This document shows, piece after piece, positions 18,020-27,582 of a DNA stretch of 64,000 nucleotides. The notes under the pieces are model-generated. The model saw nothing but the letters and a program-made list of their open reading frames with translations. It had not been told where the DNA came from and did no database searches. The DNA comes from a bacterium (GTDB lineage: Bacteria > Desulfobacterota > Desulfocorpusculales > Desulfocorpusculum), in the NCBI GenBank assembly GCA_037481695.1, contig JBBFLE010000009.1:1-64000 (forward strand). The letters run 5' to 3'. The first letter of the stretch is position 1; the number at the start of each line of letters is the position of its first letter. A program made the position numbers and the translations under genes.

Positions 18020-18854
18020 TCTTGTATGCCAGCTTGGCGGCTATGAAAGAAGAGGACTCCAGCCCTGGCCTTGGACAAAGCTCCACCAAATCCGCCCCCA
18101 CCACTTCAAACCTCTTAAAGATCCTGCGCAAGACATCCAGGATCTCGTACCATCCGAAGCCTCCGGGTTCAGGGGTTCCTACTCCTGGCATCAGGGCCGG
18201 ATCCATTACGTCCAGGTCCAGGGTCAGATACACTGGGCCTCGAACCGACTCCAGAGCCCTTTCAAGCCAAAGCGGATCTCTTTGACGCTGGATATCCAGC
18301 ACAAGAGGCCACCCCTTTTCTCTGGCCAGATCCATCTCCTCCCGGTCCAGGGCCCTGACTCCTATTTGGAGTGCCGGACAGATTTCCCTGATCCTCCTCA
18401 TGACGCAAGCGTGATTGTACGGAGTCCCCTCGTACTGGTCCCTAAGGTCCGCATGTGCGTCCAGCTGTATCACGGTAAGCCTCTCATGAAGCCTCTTGGC
18501 TGCCCTGACCAGAGCCAGGCTCACCGTGTGCTCCCCTCCAACCGCCAGGAGGAATTTTCGGTCCCAAACGATCCTGGAGGCCACCTCCTCGATGGCTGCC
18601 AAACACCTCTGGGCAGAACCTGCACTCAAATCCGGTGGTTCCAAGGTGTGGATCCCAGCCCGAAAACTTTCCCAATCCAATTCTTCGTCATAAAACTCCA
18701 GTGCTACAGAGGCCCTCAGAAACTCCTTTGGTCCCAAGGAGGTGCCTTTGATAAAAGTGGTGGTTGCCTCATAAGGCAATGGCAAGACCACGGCCTGGGA
18801 ATTTTCGTATTCGCAGAAACCAGGCTCCAGATTACCGAAGCAGATTTTCTCCAT
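17979..18854 (-). CDS. speB: Agmatinase (ureohydrolase family)
   Basis: Hydrolyses agmatine to putrescine and urea. 291 aa, normal for the family. Binuclear manganese ligands are visible in GGEHTVS, DAHADLRD and LDLDVMDP. The GGFGWYEILDVLRR and ELCPRPGLE segments are typical of agmatinases rather than arginases. The neighbouring minus-strand gene at 19223-19783 encodes arginine decarboxylase, which supplies agmatine, so the two steps make putrescine from arginine. Convergent with the sigma54 activator, with a 41-nt overlap of coding ends. Confidence 0.92.
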   Translation of the reverse strand: MEKICFGNLEPGFCEYENSQAVVLPLPYEATTTFIKGTSLGPKEFLRASVALEFYDEELDWESFRAGIHTLEPPDLSAGSAQRCLAAIEEVASRIVWDRKFLLAVGGEHTVSLALVRAAKRLHERLTVIQLDAHADLRDQYEGTPYNHACVMRRIREICPALQIGVRALDREEMDLAREKGWPLVLDIQRQRDPLWLERALESVRGPVYLTLDLDVMDPALMPGVGTPEPGGFGWYEILDVLRRIFKRFEVVGADLVELCPRPGLESSSFIAAKLAYKIIGYRFCPAPLPA

Positions 18855-19222
18855 GATCTAAAGACCTCTAACTGGAATCATTTGCCAAGGCCCTAAGCGC
18901 CCGAGCTGAGCCTCAAGTCCCGGTAAAACTAGCCTTTTGGGGTTTTAACCAAAGACCTGCCCCAAAGAAGAAAACAGTTTGTATCTGTGGGCAAATCAGT
19001 TCATCCTGGAATGTTGGCAAGCCAGCCAGCATGATTGCTGCCCCAAGCTCTCTCAAGCCTGGCAGTGCAAGTCCCGGCAATCCACTGGCTTTGGCGTACA
19101 ATGGGGCTATACATTGCCATGAGAGCAAGAGACCTTGCTTTCCCACTACGGAGTGTGCTTCTTGCCCAACCATCTAGAATTGGGATCCAGCCGCCTCCAT
19201 GAGCCTTGTGCAGGGGCTTTTC
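18855..19222. other. Gap between agmatinase and arginine decarboxylase, no gene seen
   Basis: 368 bp. A short minus-strand frame (18913-19173) has no recognisable features and no good ribosome site. No hairpin with a T-run and no tRNA-like fold was noticed. The length is odd for two genes of one pathway on the same strand and could hide a processed leader or a lost gene. Confidence 0.4.
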
Positions 19223-19783
19223 TCAAGGCACATAGATGGCCCCTGCCACCACAGTGGTCCAAAGGCCGTTCTTGTCTCCTATGGCTGTCTGGGTGATGTT
19301 CATGGACTTTACTATCTTACCGTTTATCTTCCAAATCTCTTTTTTCTCGTCGTAGCTGGCATCAGGGTCAAAATCCACTCCCAAGGTGGTGGCCAACATG
19401 TATGCAGCCAGGTCCTCTGCATAATCACCGGCAACCTTGGTGGTCTGCCCAAAGCTCTTATGCTCCGACAAATACCCGTACTGCTCGGGATCCTTAGGGA
19501 TTGCCAAGCCTACCGAGGCTGCTATGAGCCTATGAGGCTCGTCGGTGGCGTTCTCACTGAGCACGCAGAAGACCACCTGCCCTGGCCTGAGATGGGAAAG
19601 CCCCTTTTTTACCGAAACCAAGCGGCAGTGGGGTGGAAATATGCTAGAGACTTTCACCAAATTGAAAGGCGCTATCTTGGCATTTCGAAGAGCCGCCTCG
19701 AAACTGGCCAGCTTTTCCTTGTGCCGGCCTACCCCTTTTGTTAGGAAGATCTTGCTGGGTACGAAACTAAGTCCCTGTAGCAT
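19223..19783 (-). CDS. pdaD: Pyruvoyl-dependent arginine decarboxylase
   Basis: 186 aa proenzyme of the PvlArgDC family, which cleaves itself between two serines to create a pyruvoyl cofactor and then decarboxylates arginine to agmatine. The processing site is KVSSIFPP, with Ser46-Ser47; the alpha chain would begin as the pyruvoyl residue at 47. Other family parts are GVGRHKEKLASFEAAL near the N-terminus and CVLSENATDEPHRLIAASVGLA in the middle. AAGAGGT precedes the ATG. With agmatinase on the same strand it forms a putrescine pathway. Family known from archaea, chlamydiae and some deep bacterial groups. Confidence 0.93.
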   Translation of the reverse strand: MLQGLSFVPSKIFLTKGVGRHKEKLASFEAALRNAKIAPFNLVKVSSIFPPHCRLVSVKKGLSHLRPGQVVFCVLSENATDEPHRLIAASVGLAIPKDPEQYGYLSEHKSFGQTTKVAGDYAEDLAAYMLATTLGVDFDPDASYDEKKEIWKINGKIVKSMNITQTAIGDKNGLWTTVVAGAIYVP

Positions 19784-19824
19784 GGTATACCTCTTAAGCT
19801 TTGTGCGTACACCTAAATTTTTTA

Positions 19825-19854
19825 AGTATAGTTCGCCTCTGCAGCTTTAGTCAA
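19825..19854 (-). promoter_or_regulatory. Promoter of arginine decarboxylase gene
   Basis: Minus strand TTGACT (19849-19854) and TATACT (19825-19830) are spaced by 18 nt. The start codon lies about 42 nt downstream. The gap between this gene and the next upstream gene is 118 bp. Confidence 0.6.
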
Positions 19855-19901
19855 TCAACTGTTTTCAGCTCAATCCACAGGCATCCATGTAAAAACAGGG
19901 C

Positions 19902-20576
19902 TCATTTCAGGGGAATCAAGTCCAGAAAAAGAAACCTCCCCCCTTCCCTTTCCACAACAGTGCCCTTTTGGAATCCTATCTGCTTTGTAAACAAGGGTCC
20001 CCCATACACGAAGCTATGAAATTCTCCGTTTTCGCCACAGGGGTCCACTCCCTGGGGCAACAAGGCAAGCAAATCTTCGTTCACCTCTTTGCCCAGAAAA
20101 GACCCATCCAGAAACTGTGTGTCCACGCAGGTGATGATTGCTTTGAACCCCCGGCTGGAAAGCTCCCTAACGGCCTGGGAGGTGTCTTTTCCCCAGAGGG
20201 GGAAAAAACCCTCCATGCCCACCCTGGCCAGGTTTTCTTCCCTGTAAGTTCTAAGGGATTCCAGAAAGATGTCCCCGAAGGCCACATGTCGAACCCCCTT
20301 TGCCCAAAACTCTCTCAGTTTTTCGGCCATCTTGCGCTCATATGTTTCATTGGGATCCTCGGCTCCCAGCCATATGATCTCAAGGGGTAGACCCAGGCTA
20401 TTGGCCTGCTCCAAGAGAAGTTGTCTTCTCACACCGTGCATGCTGACCCTGTTATACGGAAGGGTCACGGTGGTAAGCAACCCCACCACATCCCAATCCT
20501 TTGTTCCCATGAGAAAATCGAGCGCCATTACACTGTCTTTCCCGCCGCTCCAGGTAAGTACAATTTGCCTGGCCAT
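19902..20576 (-). CDS. Dph6/diphthine-ammonia-ligase-like ATP pyrophosphatase
   Basis: 224 aa from the ATG at 20576, which has AAGGAG 8 nt upstream; the frame continues upstream without a better start. The N-terminus carries the PP-loop motif LTWSGGKDS (residues 7-15), which binds ATP in N-type ATP pyrophosphatases. MHGVRRQLLLEQA, VAFGDIFLE and GENGEFHSFVYGGPLF are typical of the MJ0570/Dph6-like family. In eukaryotes Dph6 amidates diphthine on EF2, but bacteria lack diphthamide, so the bacterial substrate is unknown. It presumably amidates or adenylates some carboxylate. Confidence 0.85.
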   Translation of the reverse strand: MARQIVLTWSGGKDSVMALDFLMGTKDWDVVGLLTTVTLPYNRVSMHGVRRQLLLEQANSLGLPLEIIWLGAEDPNETYERKMAEKLREFWAKGVRHVAFGDIFLESLRTYREENLARVGMEGFFPLWGKDTSQAVRELSSRGFKAIITCVDTQFLDGSFLGKEVNEDLLALLPQGVDPCGENGEFHSFVYGGPLFTKQIGFQKGTVVEREGGRFLFLDLIPLK

Positions 20577-20950
20577 TCTAGGATCTCCTTGCTGCCTTCT
20601 GGACATGGATCCAGGTTTTCCTTTGGGCCACCCCAAAGAACATCTGACAGGCCCTTGGGGAGGAAGCAGCCTCTCTGCTTGCAGCCCGAGCCCCAAGGGC
20701 CCTGGTCCGTGTGGATGAACTAGCCTCCCAGAGCATAAAGGAAGAATCCAACTGATTCCAGAGCTGACCAGATGAAGATCAAGAAGTGATCCCCCTTAAG
20801 TGTTTTGCAGCCTTTGGGGCAAGCATGAGGATCAAAGCAGTCTTTGGGATTCTTGAAACCTTGCTTGATGATCCTTTGACCCAGGGATAAGATGGCCTTG
20901 GCAGAACTGCCCCGGCGAGAAACCTTCATAAAGGAGCAAGCAAGACGGCC
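20577..20950. other. Divergent intergenic region, nothing recognised
   Basis: 374 bp between the divergently transcribed Dph6-like and methyltransferase genes. It must contain promoters for both, but I found no convincing pair of boxes. Frames crossing it lack features. Confidence 0.4.
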
Positions 20951-22132
20951 ATGCCCAGGCTCTGGCTCAAAAAAGGGAGGGAAAAGGGAATCAAGAGCGG
21001 GTATCTGTGGATCCACCCCTCTGATGTGGAACGGATCTCATCTTCAGCACAGGACGGAGCTGCTTTGGATGTAATGGATTCCAAGGATCGCTTCTTGGGT
21101 AGAGCCTTGCTTAACAGAAACTCTCCCATCCTGGCAAGGCTTTTTAGCCGCAAACGCACCCCATGGGACAAACAACTGCTTAGGGAAAGGCTCTTGAAGG
21201 CAGTTCAACATCGTAAGGCATGGGGTCTGGATCTCTCGGCCAGCAGGATTGTCTTCGGGGAGTCTGACGGTATCCCTGGCCTGGTGGTGGATTCCTATGG
21301 ATCAGTAGCTGTGGTGCAGATAACCCATCCTGCCCTGGAACCCATGAGAAAAGATCTGGCCGGGTTCTTGGAACAGATCCTGGGGGTAAGTGTGGTATAT
21401 GAGCGAAGCGATACGCCCACAAGAGCCCAAGAAGGCCTTGAACCCAAAACAGGGCCCATTCTGGGAGAACTGCCCGGAGAGATTTGGATCAGAGAAGGGG
21501 GGCTCATGGTAAAGGTGGATGTGGAAAGAGGCCAGAAAACAGGGCATTACCTGGACCAAAAGCGCAACAGGCTGCTTGTGGGTCCCATGGCCAGAGACCG
21601 CCAAGTGCTGGATCTTTTCTGCTACACAGGGGGCTTCGGACTGCAGTGTCTGGCAGCAGGGGCAAAACAAGTTGTTTTTGCAGACTCCTCGGGCTCGGCC
21701 TTGGAACTGGCCAAGGCCAATGTGGAAAGACTGGGCCTTTCCTGGCGCTGCCAGTTTGTGGAATGCAATGGCTTTGATCTGCTTCGTCAAATGGAGAGGC
21801 AAGGAAGGAAATTCGGCATGATATGTCTTGATCCTCCGGCCTTTGCTCACTCCAAGACATCCCTGCCAGGTGCCACCAGAGGCTACAGGGAACTAAACCT
21901 CAGGGCTTTCAAGCTCCTAGAACCGCATGGGATCCTGGTTAGCTCCTCTTGTTCCTCCCATCTCCCTGTGGGCTTGCATCTTCAGATTCTTCTGGAGGCC
22001 TGCCTGGATGCAGGTCGGGAGGCCCTTCTGCTTTACCAATGGGGGCAGGACCTGGATCATCCGGTAATGCCCGGCCATGCTCCTTCCCGTTACCTCAAAT
22101 GTCACGTGATGCAGGTCCTGGATCCCTTCTAG
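20951..22132 (+). CDS. Class I SAM-dependent rRNA methyltransferase (RlmI/YccW-like)
   Basis: 393 aa. N-terminal PUA domain (LKKGREKGIKSGYLWIHPSD), then an EEHEE-like linker (GIPGLVVDSYG) and a Rossmann methyltransferase domain with VLDLFCYTGGFGL (SAM site) and the catalytic LDPPAFAHSK. C-terminal SSSCSSHL contains the Cys pair region seen in 5-methylcytosine RNA methyltransferases. RlmI methylates C1962 of 23S rRNA in Escherichia coli; orthology is plausible but the exact target is not certain. The ATG at 20951 follows AAGGAG by about 14 nt, so the ribosome site is weak. Confidence 0.88.
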   Translation: MPRLWLKKGREKGIKSGYLWIHPSDVERISSSAQDGAALDVMDSKDRFLGRALLNRNSPILARLFSRKRTPWDKQLLRERLLKAVQHRKAWGLDLSASRIVFGESDGIPGLVVDSYGSVAVVQITHPALEPMRKDLAGFLEQILGVSVVYERSDTPTRAQEGLEPKTGPILGELPGEIWIREGGLMVKVDVERGQKTGHYLDQKRNRLLVGPMARDRQVLDLFCYTGGFGLQCLAAGAKQVVFADSSGSALELAKANVERLGLSWRCQFVECNGFDLLRQMERQGRKFGMICLDPPAFAHSKTSLPGATRGYRELNLRAFKLLEPHGILVSSSCSSHLPVGLHLQILLEACLDAGREALLLYQWGQDLDHPVMPGHAPSRYLKCHVMQVLDPF

Positions 22133-22363
22133 ATCGCATGATTCACCATGAGGCAATGGACACTGCTCCCCCCACAGCATATGCTGGGATGAACTCACTC
22201 TTGTTGCGATCCATCCTGAGCTTGCCCATGGGCCCCTTGCCCGATTTGGCCTGAGAATCAGCAGAGCACACCATGGACTGGGGGCGTAGTTTCCATATCA
22301 CCCATTGCTGGGGCATGAACACTGCCAGTGGCTGATTACACACATTCCTTTGGATCTGCTTAT

Positions 22364-23395
22364 TCACTGGCACTCCAGGGCACGGGCCACCTCATCCCTC
22401 TGGAAACATGGAAAAACTGTTGGGCTGCCATGCTCCAGCACCATAACCTCCCTGGAATTCTCTGTAAACTCTCCTATTTCGAAGACCTCTATCCCTTGGG
22501 CCAAGATGGCACCCTTTACCTTTTCAAACGTGGAACTCTCCACTGCCAACAAAAGGGCTCCTGAGGCCAGAACTCCCATGGGATCCAAATCAAGGACCTC
22601 ACAGACCCTTTTGGTTTCAGGAAGCACTGCTATGGCATCCTTTCTGAGCAAAAGCCCCAGCCCGGATGATTCGGCCATCTCCCACACAGCGGTGGCAATG
22701 CCTCCTTCGGTGGGATCGTGCATGGCATTGACTCCCCCTGTCTCACATGCAGCCAAGGCTTCTTTGACCACACTGATCCCAGGGCTGCGCAACAGGGCCT
22801 CACAGCGTTTCAGTTCCTTTGCTTTGAGCTTGCTTTTCAGGCCATGATGCTCCCTGGCCAAGACCGAAGTGCCTTCTATGGCAATCCCTTTGGTAAGCAG
22901 GAGTCTGTTGCCTGGCTTGGCTCCGTCGGATCTGACAATCCCCCATGGGCCCACCTGCCCCAACATGGCTCCCACCAAAATGGGCCTGTCCAGCCCCAAG
23001 GTGATCTCTGTGTGCCCTCCGCACAAGCTGACTCCCAGTTCCTGGCAGGCCTCATGGATCTGAGAGAAAATAGCCTCCACCAAATGGGTGTCAGATTTCT
23101 TCTCCGGGAGCAAAACCGTGGCCAAAAACCATCTCGGGATCCCCCCCAGACATGCCAGGTCATTGGCATTTACATGAACTGCATACCAGCCGATTTCCTC
23201 CGAGGCAAATGTGATAGGGTCGCTCTTGGCTACCAAAAGCCCCTTTTCAAGGCTCAAAACAGCAGCATCCCGGCCTATTCCTGGGCCCAGCACCAATGCC
23301 GGATCCTTACTGCCATATCTCTCCAGAAGTCCCTTGAGCAAAGCTGGGGGAAGTTTTCCGGTTGCAAGGAAACTGTTCTGTTTAACCTGTTTCAT
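22364..23395 (-). CDS. AIR synthase/HypE-like ATP-binding protein
   Basis: 343 aa with the N-terminal ATP-binding and C-terminal domains of the PurM/HypE/ThiL/SelD superfamily. Visible are GPGIGRDAAVL, HVNANDLACLGG, CGGHTEITLGL, KPGNRLLLTKGIAIEGT and HDPTEGGIATAVWEMAE. The protein ends RDEVARALECQ, so it lacks the C-terminal PRIC tail whose Cys is carbamoylated in genuine HypE. No other hyp genes are nearby. It also lacks the N-terminal Cys/Sec loop of SelD. Function unknown; probably an ATP-dependent enzyme of a stand-alone HypE-related group. AAGAGGT precedes its ATG. Confidence 0.82.
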   Translation of the reverse strand: MKQVKQNSFLATGKLPPALLKGLLERYGSKDPALVLGPGIGRDAAVLSLEKGLLVAKSDPITFASEEIGWYAVHVNANDLACLGGIPRWFLATVLLPEKKSDTHLVEAIFSQIHEACQELGVSLCGGHTEITLGLDRPILVGAMLGQVGPWGIVRSDGAKPGNRLLLTKGIAIEGTSVLAREHHGLKSKLKAKELKRCEALLRSPGISVVKEALAACETGGVNAMHDPTEGGIATAVWEMAESSGLGLLLRKDAIAVLPETKRVCEVLDLDPMGVLASGALLLAVESSTFEKVKGAILAQGIEVFEIGEFTENSREVMVLEHGSPTVFPCFQRDEVARALECQ

Positions 23396-23584
23396 CTGTA
23401 CCTCTTGTGATTGCAGATTTTCCGGTCAAAACCTGCGCTTATACACTCAGGGCGCAACACCCATTCCCATCAGTGTAGCTTTCTTCATCCGGATCATTGA
23501 GCACAAGCATTTAGATCAGCAGCCACGCCCCCAACGCCTCGCACCTGGACCCATCCCCCAAGCCTGGCCAGCTAATAAACTCTT

Positions 23585-25054
23585 CTACACATTGGTGGTG
23601 TAAGAGGGTAGCCTCTCGCTCAGCAGGCTCTCTGCAGCATTGGCCAAGAGCTCATCCCATGAATGGTCTGTGGCCATGATTCTCATCTTTATGATCCTGT
23701 AAGGCACATTTTCCAGCAATGCAGCAAGGGTTTCTTGTTCCACCTGGCCGGTATTTTGGTTTAGGACCCAGAAGCATTGTCCGGGATCCAGGGGGTTGTC
23801 TGGCCTGGGGTCATGGGAGGCCAGATCCACAACGAAATTAAGTCCCTTGGTGGAGGCGGGCAGCTTTTCACGGATGAGCTGTTGGATCCTCTGGCGGTTC
23901 TCAGGATCCCTTCTCAAGAACAGATCCGCCAGAGGGCTGCTGCGGTCCCTTGCATCCAGATAAAAGGTTCTCTCATAAGCTGTCACCCACTGCCTTTTTC
24001 TCTGGAGGATCTCGGCCCAGGCCTCTCCCAGATCCCTCAATCTCTTCACCCGGCTTGCAGCCCACTGCCTTACCTTTTCAAACAGTGAATATTCTGTGAG
24101 CTCCAGGTATTTATTTGGGTCTTCCAGAGGGGAAAGAGGAAGCAGCTCCCTCATGGTGTTGGCGAAGATCGCTTGGATTGAAAGATCCAAGGCCCTTGTG
24201 GTTCTGTGGTAATAAATGGCTTGGAACAGGTTGATCCTGGCCTGGAGGAATTGTTGCAAGGCTGCCAGGCCATAGGAGCTGTAGGTCACTCCTTTTTCGG
24301 TCACAAAGCTGTAATGCAGGATCCTTTCCATGTCTATGGGATCCCTGGAAAGACCGCTCATGTATGCATCTCTTCTCACAAAATCCAGACTGTCCACAGT
24401 GAAAATACCGCTGGAGAAAAGCACTCTGAGCACCTTTAGCCAAGCCGGAACCTCCTGTGCTTCTTCTTGCCCCCAAGAGGGCCTTTTTATGAGATAAGCA
24501 ACCCAGTGAGGCTCCAGGACTTCCCCGGAGGAGAATGTTCCGGAAGGCGATCTGTTAATGGAGCGTATTAGCTCAGAGAGGATTTCCTGTATCAGGAATC
24601 CTCCCACTACCTCATGGTTGATGCCCCAACGAGGCTCCAGGTACTCCGAGTCGAACATGTGGCTGAAGGGGCCGTGTCCCAGATCGTGCAGCAGCCCGGC
24701 AACCCTCATGAGGGACTCCACCATGGCCTTGGAGGGGGTCTCGGGAAAGCAATGGGAAAGACCTTCCCAAAGGTGAGAGGCGAACCTTCCGGCCACGTGC
24801 ATTGCACCCAAGGAATGCTGAAAACGGCTGTGTTCCGCCGATGGGTAAACCCAGAAGGCACTTTGAAGTTGATGAATATACCTGAGTCTTTGCACCCAAG
24901 GGTTGTCTAAAAGGGCTTCCTCGGTGGCCTTCTCTTGAAGGCCAGCAACAGGGCGACAGTAGTGAATGTATCCATGGATGGCATCTGAGATGATGCCCAC
25001 CCCTTCATAAGGCCTCGGATCCTTTGTGCCGCGGGGCAATCTGCCCTCAGCCAT
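23585..25054 (-). CDS. HD-domain phosphohydrolase (SAMHD1/dGTPase-like)
   Basis: 489 aa. The metal-binding HD domain is clear: HSRFQHSLGAMH (His75, His80 region), LLHDLGHGPFSHMFD with the His123-Asp124 pair, then INHEVVGGFLIQEIL and DSLDFVRRDAYMSG with a further Asp. This order matches the bacterial SAMHD1-like dNTPase group, for example Bacillus YwfO. It probably hydrolyses deoxynucleoside triphosphates. The C-terminal 150 residues are a family-specific domain. Last gene of the long minus-strand run, 171 bp after the ComEA-like gene. Confidence 0.88.
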   Translation of the reverse strand: MAEGRLPRGTKDPRPYEGVGIISDAIHGYIHYCRPVAGLQEKATEEALLDNPWVQRLRYIHQLQSAFWVYPSAEHSRFQHSLGAMHVAGRFASHLWEGLSHCFPETPSKAMVESLMRVAGLLHDLGHGPFSHMFDSEYLEPRWGINHEVVGGFLIQEILSELIRSINRSPSGTFSSGEVLEPHWVAYLIKRPSWGQEEAQEVPAWLKVLRVLFSSGIFTVDSLDFVRRDAYMSGLSRDPIDMERILHYSFVTEKGVTYSSYGLAALQQFLQARINLFQAIYYHRTTRALDLSIQAIFANTMRELLPLSPLEDPNKYLELTEYSLFEKVRQWAASRVKRLRDLGEAWAEILQRKRQWVTAYERTFYLDARDRSSPLADLFLRRDPENRQRIQQLIREKLPASTKGLNFVVDLASHDPRPDNPLDPGQCFWVLNQNTGQVEQETLAALLENVPYRIIKMRIMATDHSWDELLANAAESLLSERLPSYTTNV

Positions 25055-25225
25055 ATCTGCCCTCTTGAGAGCTATGAAATCTAGCAGTACACCCTAGCCC
25101 AGATTATCTCCCCAGGATCCTTGAGGTTGGAAAGTATTCACCCAAGGCTCCCCTAGCTTTACCCACCTACAGGCCTGGACCTGGCAAAGACCCGGCAGGG
25201 GAATCAGGGTGCACTTGAACATGAA

Positions 25226-25813
25226 TCAGTTCATTTCAGGATATGGTGAAGAAAGAATCTTTTCTCCCTGGACCACTACCATGGACTGAATCCTCTCAAG
25301 GGTTTTCCTGGGAATGGACTTGACCCTTGAGAGATCCTCGGGAGATTGGAAACCTCCCCTTTGTCTTCTTTCCTGCACCACCCTTTTTGCCAGACCCGGG
25401 CCTATTCCTGGAAGGAGAAGAAGATCCCTTACTCCAGCACGATTTAGATCCATGGGAAAGCCCAATAGAAACTTATCCGACTCCCTCATCTGTCCTATGC
25501 TGGGGGCTCCATTGCCCTCCAGGCTTTGGAAATCTAAACAGCTCCATTGCTCCAAAATCACATCTTTCACAGGGCCTTGAGCATTGTGTCCCAGGGAAGC
25601 CAGGAAATCCCCCAGTCTGGTTAAGCGATCCACACTGTGAACCCCATCAGCCTTTCCAAGACCTTTTACCTGCACGTACATGCATTGCCCAAAACATTCC
25701 CTTTCGGGTCTTGGATATGAAGACCCCTCCAGCTCTGGCAAAATCGTAGCCACCAGAGCCGTGATAAGAGCCAACCAGAATCCACCTCCCAACCTGGCAT
25801 AGAACTTCTTCAC
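25226..25813 (-). CDS. ComEA-like helix-hairpin-helix protein
   Basis: 195 aa. A single membrane-spanning or signal segment (about 10-28) is followed by a beta-grasp/SLBB-like stretch ([20 protein letters not shown], 45-64) and a C-terminal helix-hairpin-helix DNA-binding region (about 121-180: [25 protein letters not shown]). ComEA binds double-stranded DNA at the cell surface during uptake. No other competence genes are nearby, so a DNA-binding membrane-anchored role is the safest call. It starts with GTG at 25813 overlapping the aspartokinase stop by 4 nt. Confidence 0.8.
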   Translation of the reverse strand: MKKFYARLGGGFWLALITALVATILPELEGSSYPRPERECFGQCMYVQVKGLGKADGVHSVDRLTRLGDFLASLGHNAQGPVKDVILEQWSCLDFQSLEGNGAPSIGQMRESDKFLLGFPMDLNRAGVRDLLLLPGIGPGLAKRVVQERRQRGGFQSPEDLSRVKSIPRKTLERIQSMVVVQGEKILSSPYPEMN

Positions 25814-27066
25814 TGCTCGGTTTCCACCAGGGGAGGGGCCTCCCTGGCTGACCCCTCCTCCAGCCCAAAGGCCTTATGAAGCACTCTGACCGCCAGTTCC
25901 TTGTACTTGGCCTCTATGACGCAGGAGATCTTTATCTCAGATGTGGAGATCATCTGGATGTTTATTCCCTCTGATGCAAGAGCTGAAAACATCTTGGAGG
26001 CCACACCAGAATGGCTTCTCATGCCAACTCCGATTATGGAAACCTTGGCTATATTGGTATCAGAGTTTACCCCCCGGGCCCCCAAATCCATTGCCACCTT
26101 TTCCACGATACGCACTGTTCTTTGTACGTCGGCCTCGGGCACCGTAAAGGTCAGATCCGTGAAACCCTCTTCGCTGACATTCTGGACGATCATGTCCACT
26201 ACTATGTTTTCCTGGGCAAGGGGTCCGAAGATCTTGGCCGCCACTCCGGGAGTGTCCGGCACCTTCTTGATGGTAATCTTGCCCTCATCTGTTCGGTAAG
26301 TGATGCCAGCCACCACTACCCTTTCCATGTCCTGATCCTCTGCCACAACCATGGTCCCTTCCTCCTCGGAAAAGCTGGAACGAACATGAATCGGCACATT
26401 ATATTTCATGGCGAACTCCACAGATCTTGTCTGTAACACCTTTGCCCCAAGGGAAGCCATTTCCAACATCTCCTCATAGGAGATGCGATCTATCTTTCTG
26501 GCTTCTGGGCAGATGTTGGGATCTGTGGTGAAGACCCCCTTGACATCAGTGAAAATCTCGCAGAGATCCGCCCCCAGGGCTGCCGAAATAGCCACTGCCG
26601 TAAGATCAGATCCACCCCTTCCCAAGGTGGTTATGTTTCCATCCTGGTCTATGCCTTGGAAGCCTGCCACAACCACTACACGGCCTTCATCCAGCTCTTT
26701 CTTGAGTCGGCTTCTGTCAATGCTTCTGATCCTGGCCGTGGTATAGTTGCTGTCCGTGAATATCCTGACCTGATGGCCTAGAAGGGATATGGCCTTGTAT
26801 CCCATGGCCTCCAGCACAATGGCCAAGAGGGAAGAGGTCACCTGTTCGCCTGTGGCCACCAGCACATCCACTTCCCTCTGGGAAGGCTCAGAGGCTGCCT
26901 TCTTGGCCAGAGCCAACAATCTGTCCGTCTCTCCGGCCATGGCAGAAACCACCACCACAACTTGATGACCCTGTTCTCTGGTCTTGGCCACCCTTTGAGC
27001 CACGTTTCTGATACATTCCAGGTTAGCTACTGATGTTCCTCCAAATTTTTGAACAATTAGAGCCAA
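25810..27066 (-). CDS. lysC: Aspartate kinase
   Basis: 418 aa monofunctional aspartokinase; phosphorylates aspartate at the entry to lysine, threonine and methionine synthesis. The N-terminus [28 protein letters not shown] and [13 protein letters not shown] mark the kinase domain. Two ACT domains follow (about 265-340 and 345-410, with [19 protein letters not shown]), which normally bind lysine or threonine for feedback inhibition. It starts with TTG at 27066, with GGAGG 6 nt upstream inside the end of tsaE. Confidence 0.96.
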   Translation of the reverse strand: MALIVQKFGGTSVANLECIRNVAQRVAKTREQGHQVVVVVSAMAGETDRLLALAKKAASEPSQREVDVLVATGEQVTSSLLAIVLEAMGYKAISLLGHQVRIFTDSNYTTARIRSIDRSRLKKELDEGRVVVVAGFQGIDQDGNITTLGRGGSDLTAVAISAALGADLCEIFTDVKGVFTTDPNICPEARKIDRISYEEMLEMASLGAKVLQTRSVEFAMKYNVPIHVRSSFSEEEGTMVVAEDQDMERVVVAGITYRTDEGKITIKKVPDTPGVAAKIFGPLAQENIVVDMIVQNVSEEGFTDLTFTVPEADVQRTVRIVEKVAMDLGARGVNSDTNIAKVSIIGVGMRSHSGVASKMFSALASEGINIQMISTSEIKISCVIEAKYKELAVRVLHKAFGLEEGSAREAPPLVETEQ

Positions 27067-27582
27067 TTACCCCCTCCTTTTCCTTTTCTTGTGAGACTTG
27101 AGAGCCTCTCTTAGACCATCCAGCAACTCCTCGTACCTCTGTCCCCATGCTCTAAAGCTTATTTGCCTGGTTCTTGGGCCTGTCACAAGAAATTCCACAT
27201 CCAGACGCTTCACCGGAAGCCAGTCCAGCCACCTATCAGCCCACTCTATGACGCAGACCCCATTGCTATAAAAATACTCCTCTAGTCCCAATTCCTGGTC
27301 CGGAACTCCCGCTGCAAGCCTGTAGAGGTCCACGTGGTACAAAGTAAGCCTGCCCCCTACGTACTCGTGTATCAAAGCAAAGCTAGGACTGCAGACCCCT
27401 TCCGAAGCAGGTACTTCCAGTCCCTGTGCCAGTCCCTGAACAAACCTGGTCTTCCCAGAGCCCAGCTCCCCTCTTAGGGCCAATACAGCCCCTGGGTCCA
27501 CCAGATGGCCCAGTTGAGCCCCCAGGAACCTGGTAAAAGCTTCTGAGGGGCTCGTTACACACAAGCAGGGCTTCTCATGCAT
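27067..27582 (-). CDS. tsaE: tRNA t6A biosynthesis ATPase TsaE
   Basis: 171 aa. Walker A GELGSGKTRF, then SPSFALIHEY and the Walker-B-like YHVDLYRL, all typical of TsaE, the ATPase that drives threonylcarbamoyladenosine formation with TsaB/TsaC/TsaD. I prefer the ATG at 27582, with AGGAG 10 nt upstream, to the GTG at 27591, which is too near that site. It overlaps the 3' end of nnr by 8 nt and abuts lysC. Confidence 0.92.
   Translation of the reverse strand: MHEKPCLCVTSPSEAFTRFLGAQLGHLVDPGAVLALRGELGSGKTRFVQGLAQGLEVPASEGVCSPSFALIHEYVGGRLTLYHVDLYRLAAGVPDQELGLEEYFYSNGVCVIEWADRWLDWLPVKRLDVEFLVTGPRTRQISFRAWGQRYEELLDGLREALKSHKKRKRRG

Noticed and set aside
18913-19173. Minus-strand frame between agmatinase and arginine decarboxylase
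   Set aside because: No ribosome site, odd composition and no family resemblance.
22323-22372. Inverted repeat TGCCAGTG/CACTGGCA at a convergent gene end
   Set aside because: Only 8 bp with a 34-nt spacer and no T-run; could be chance.
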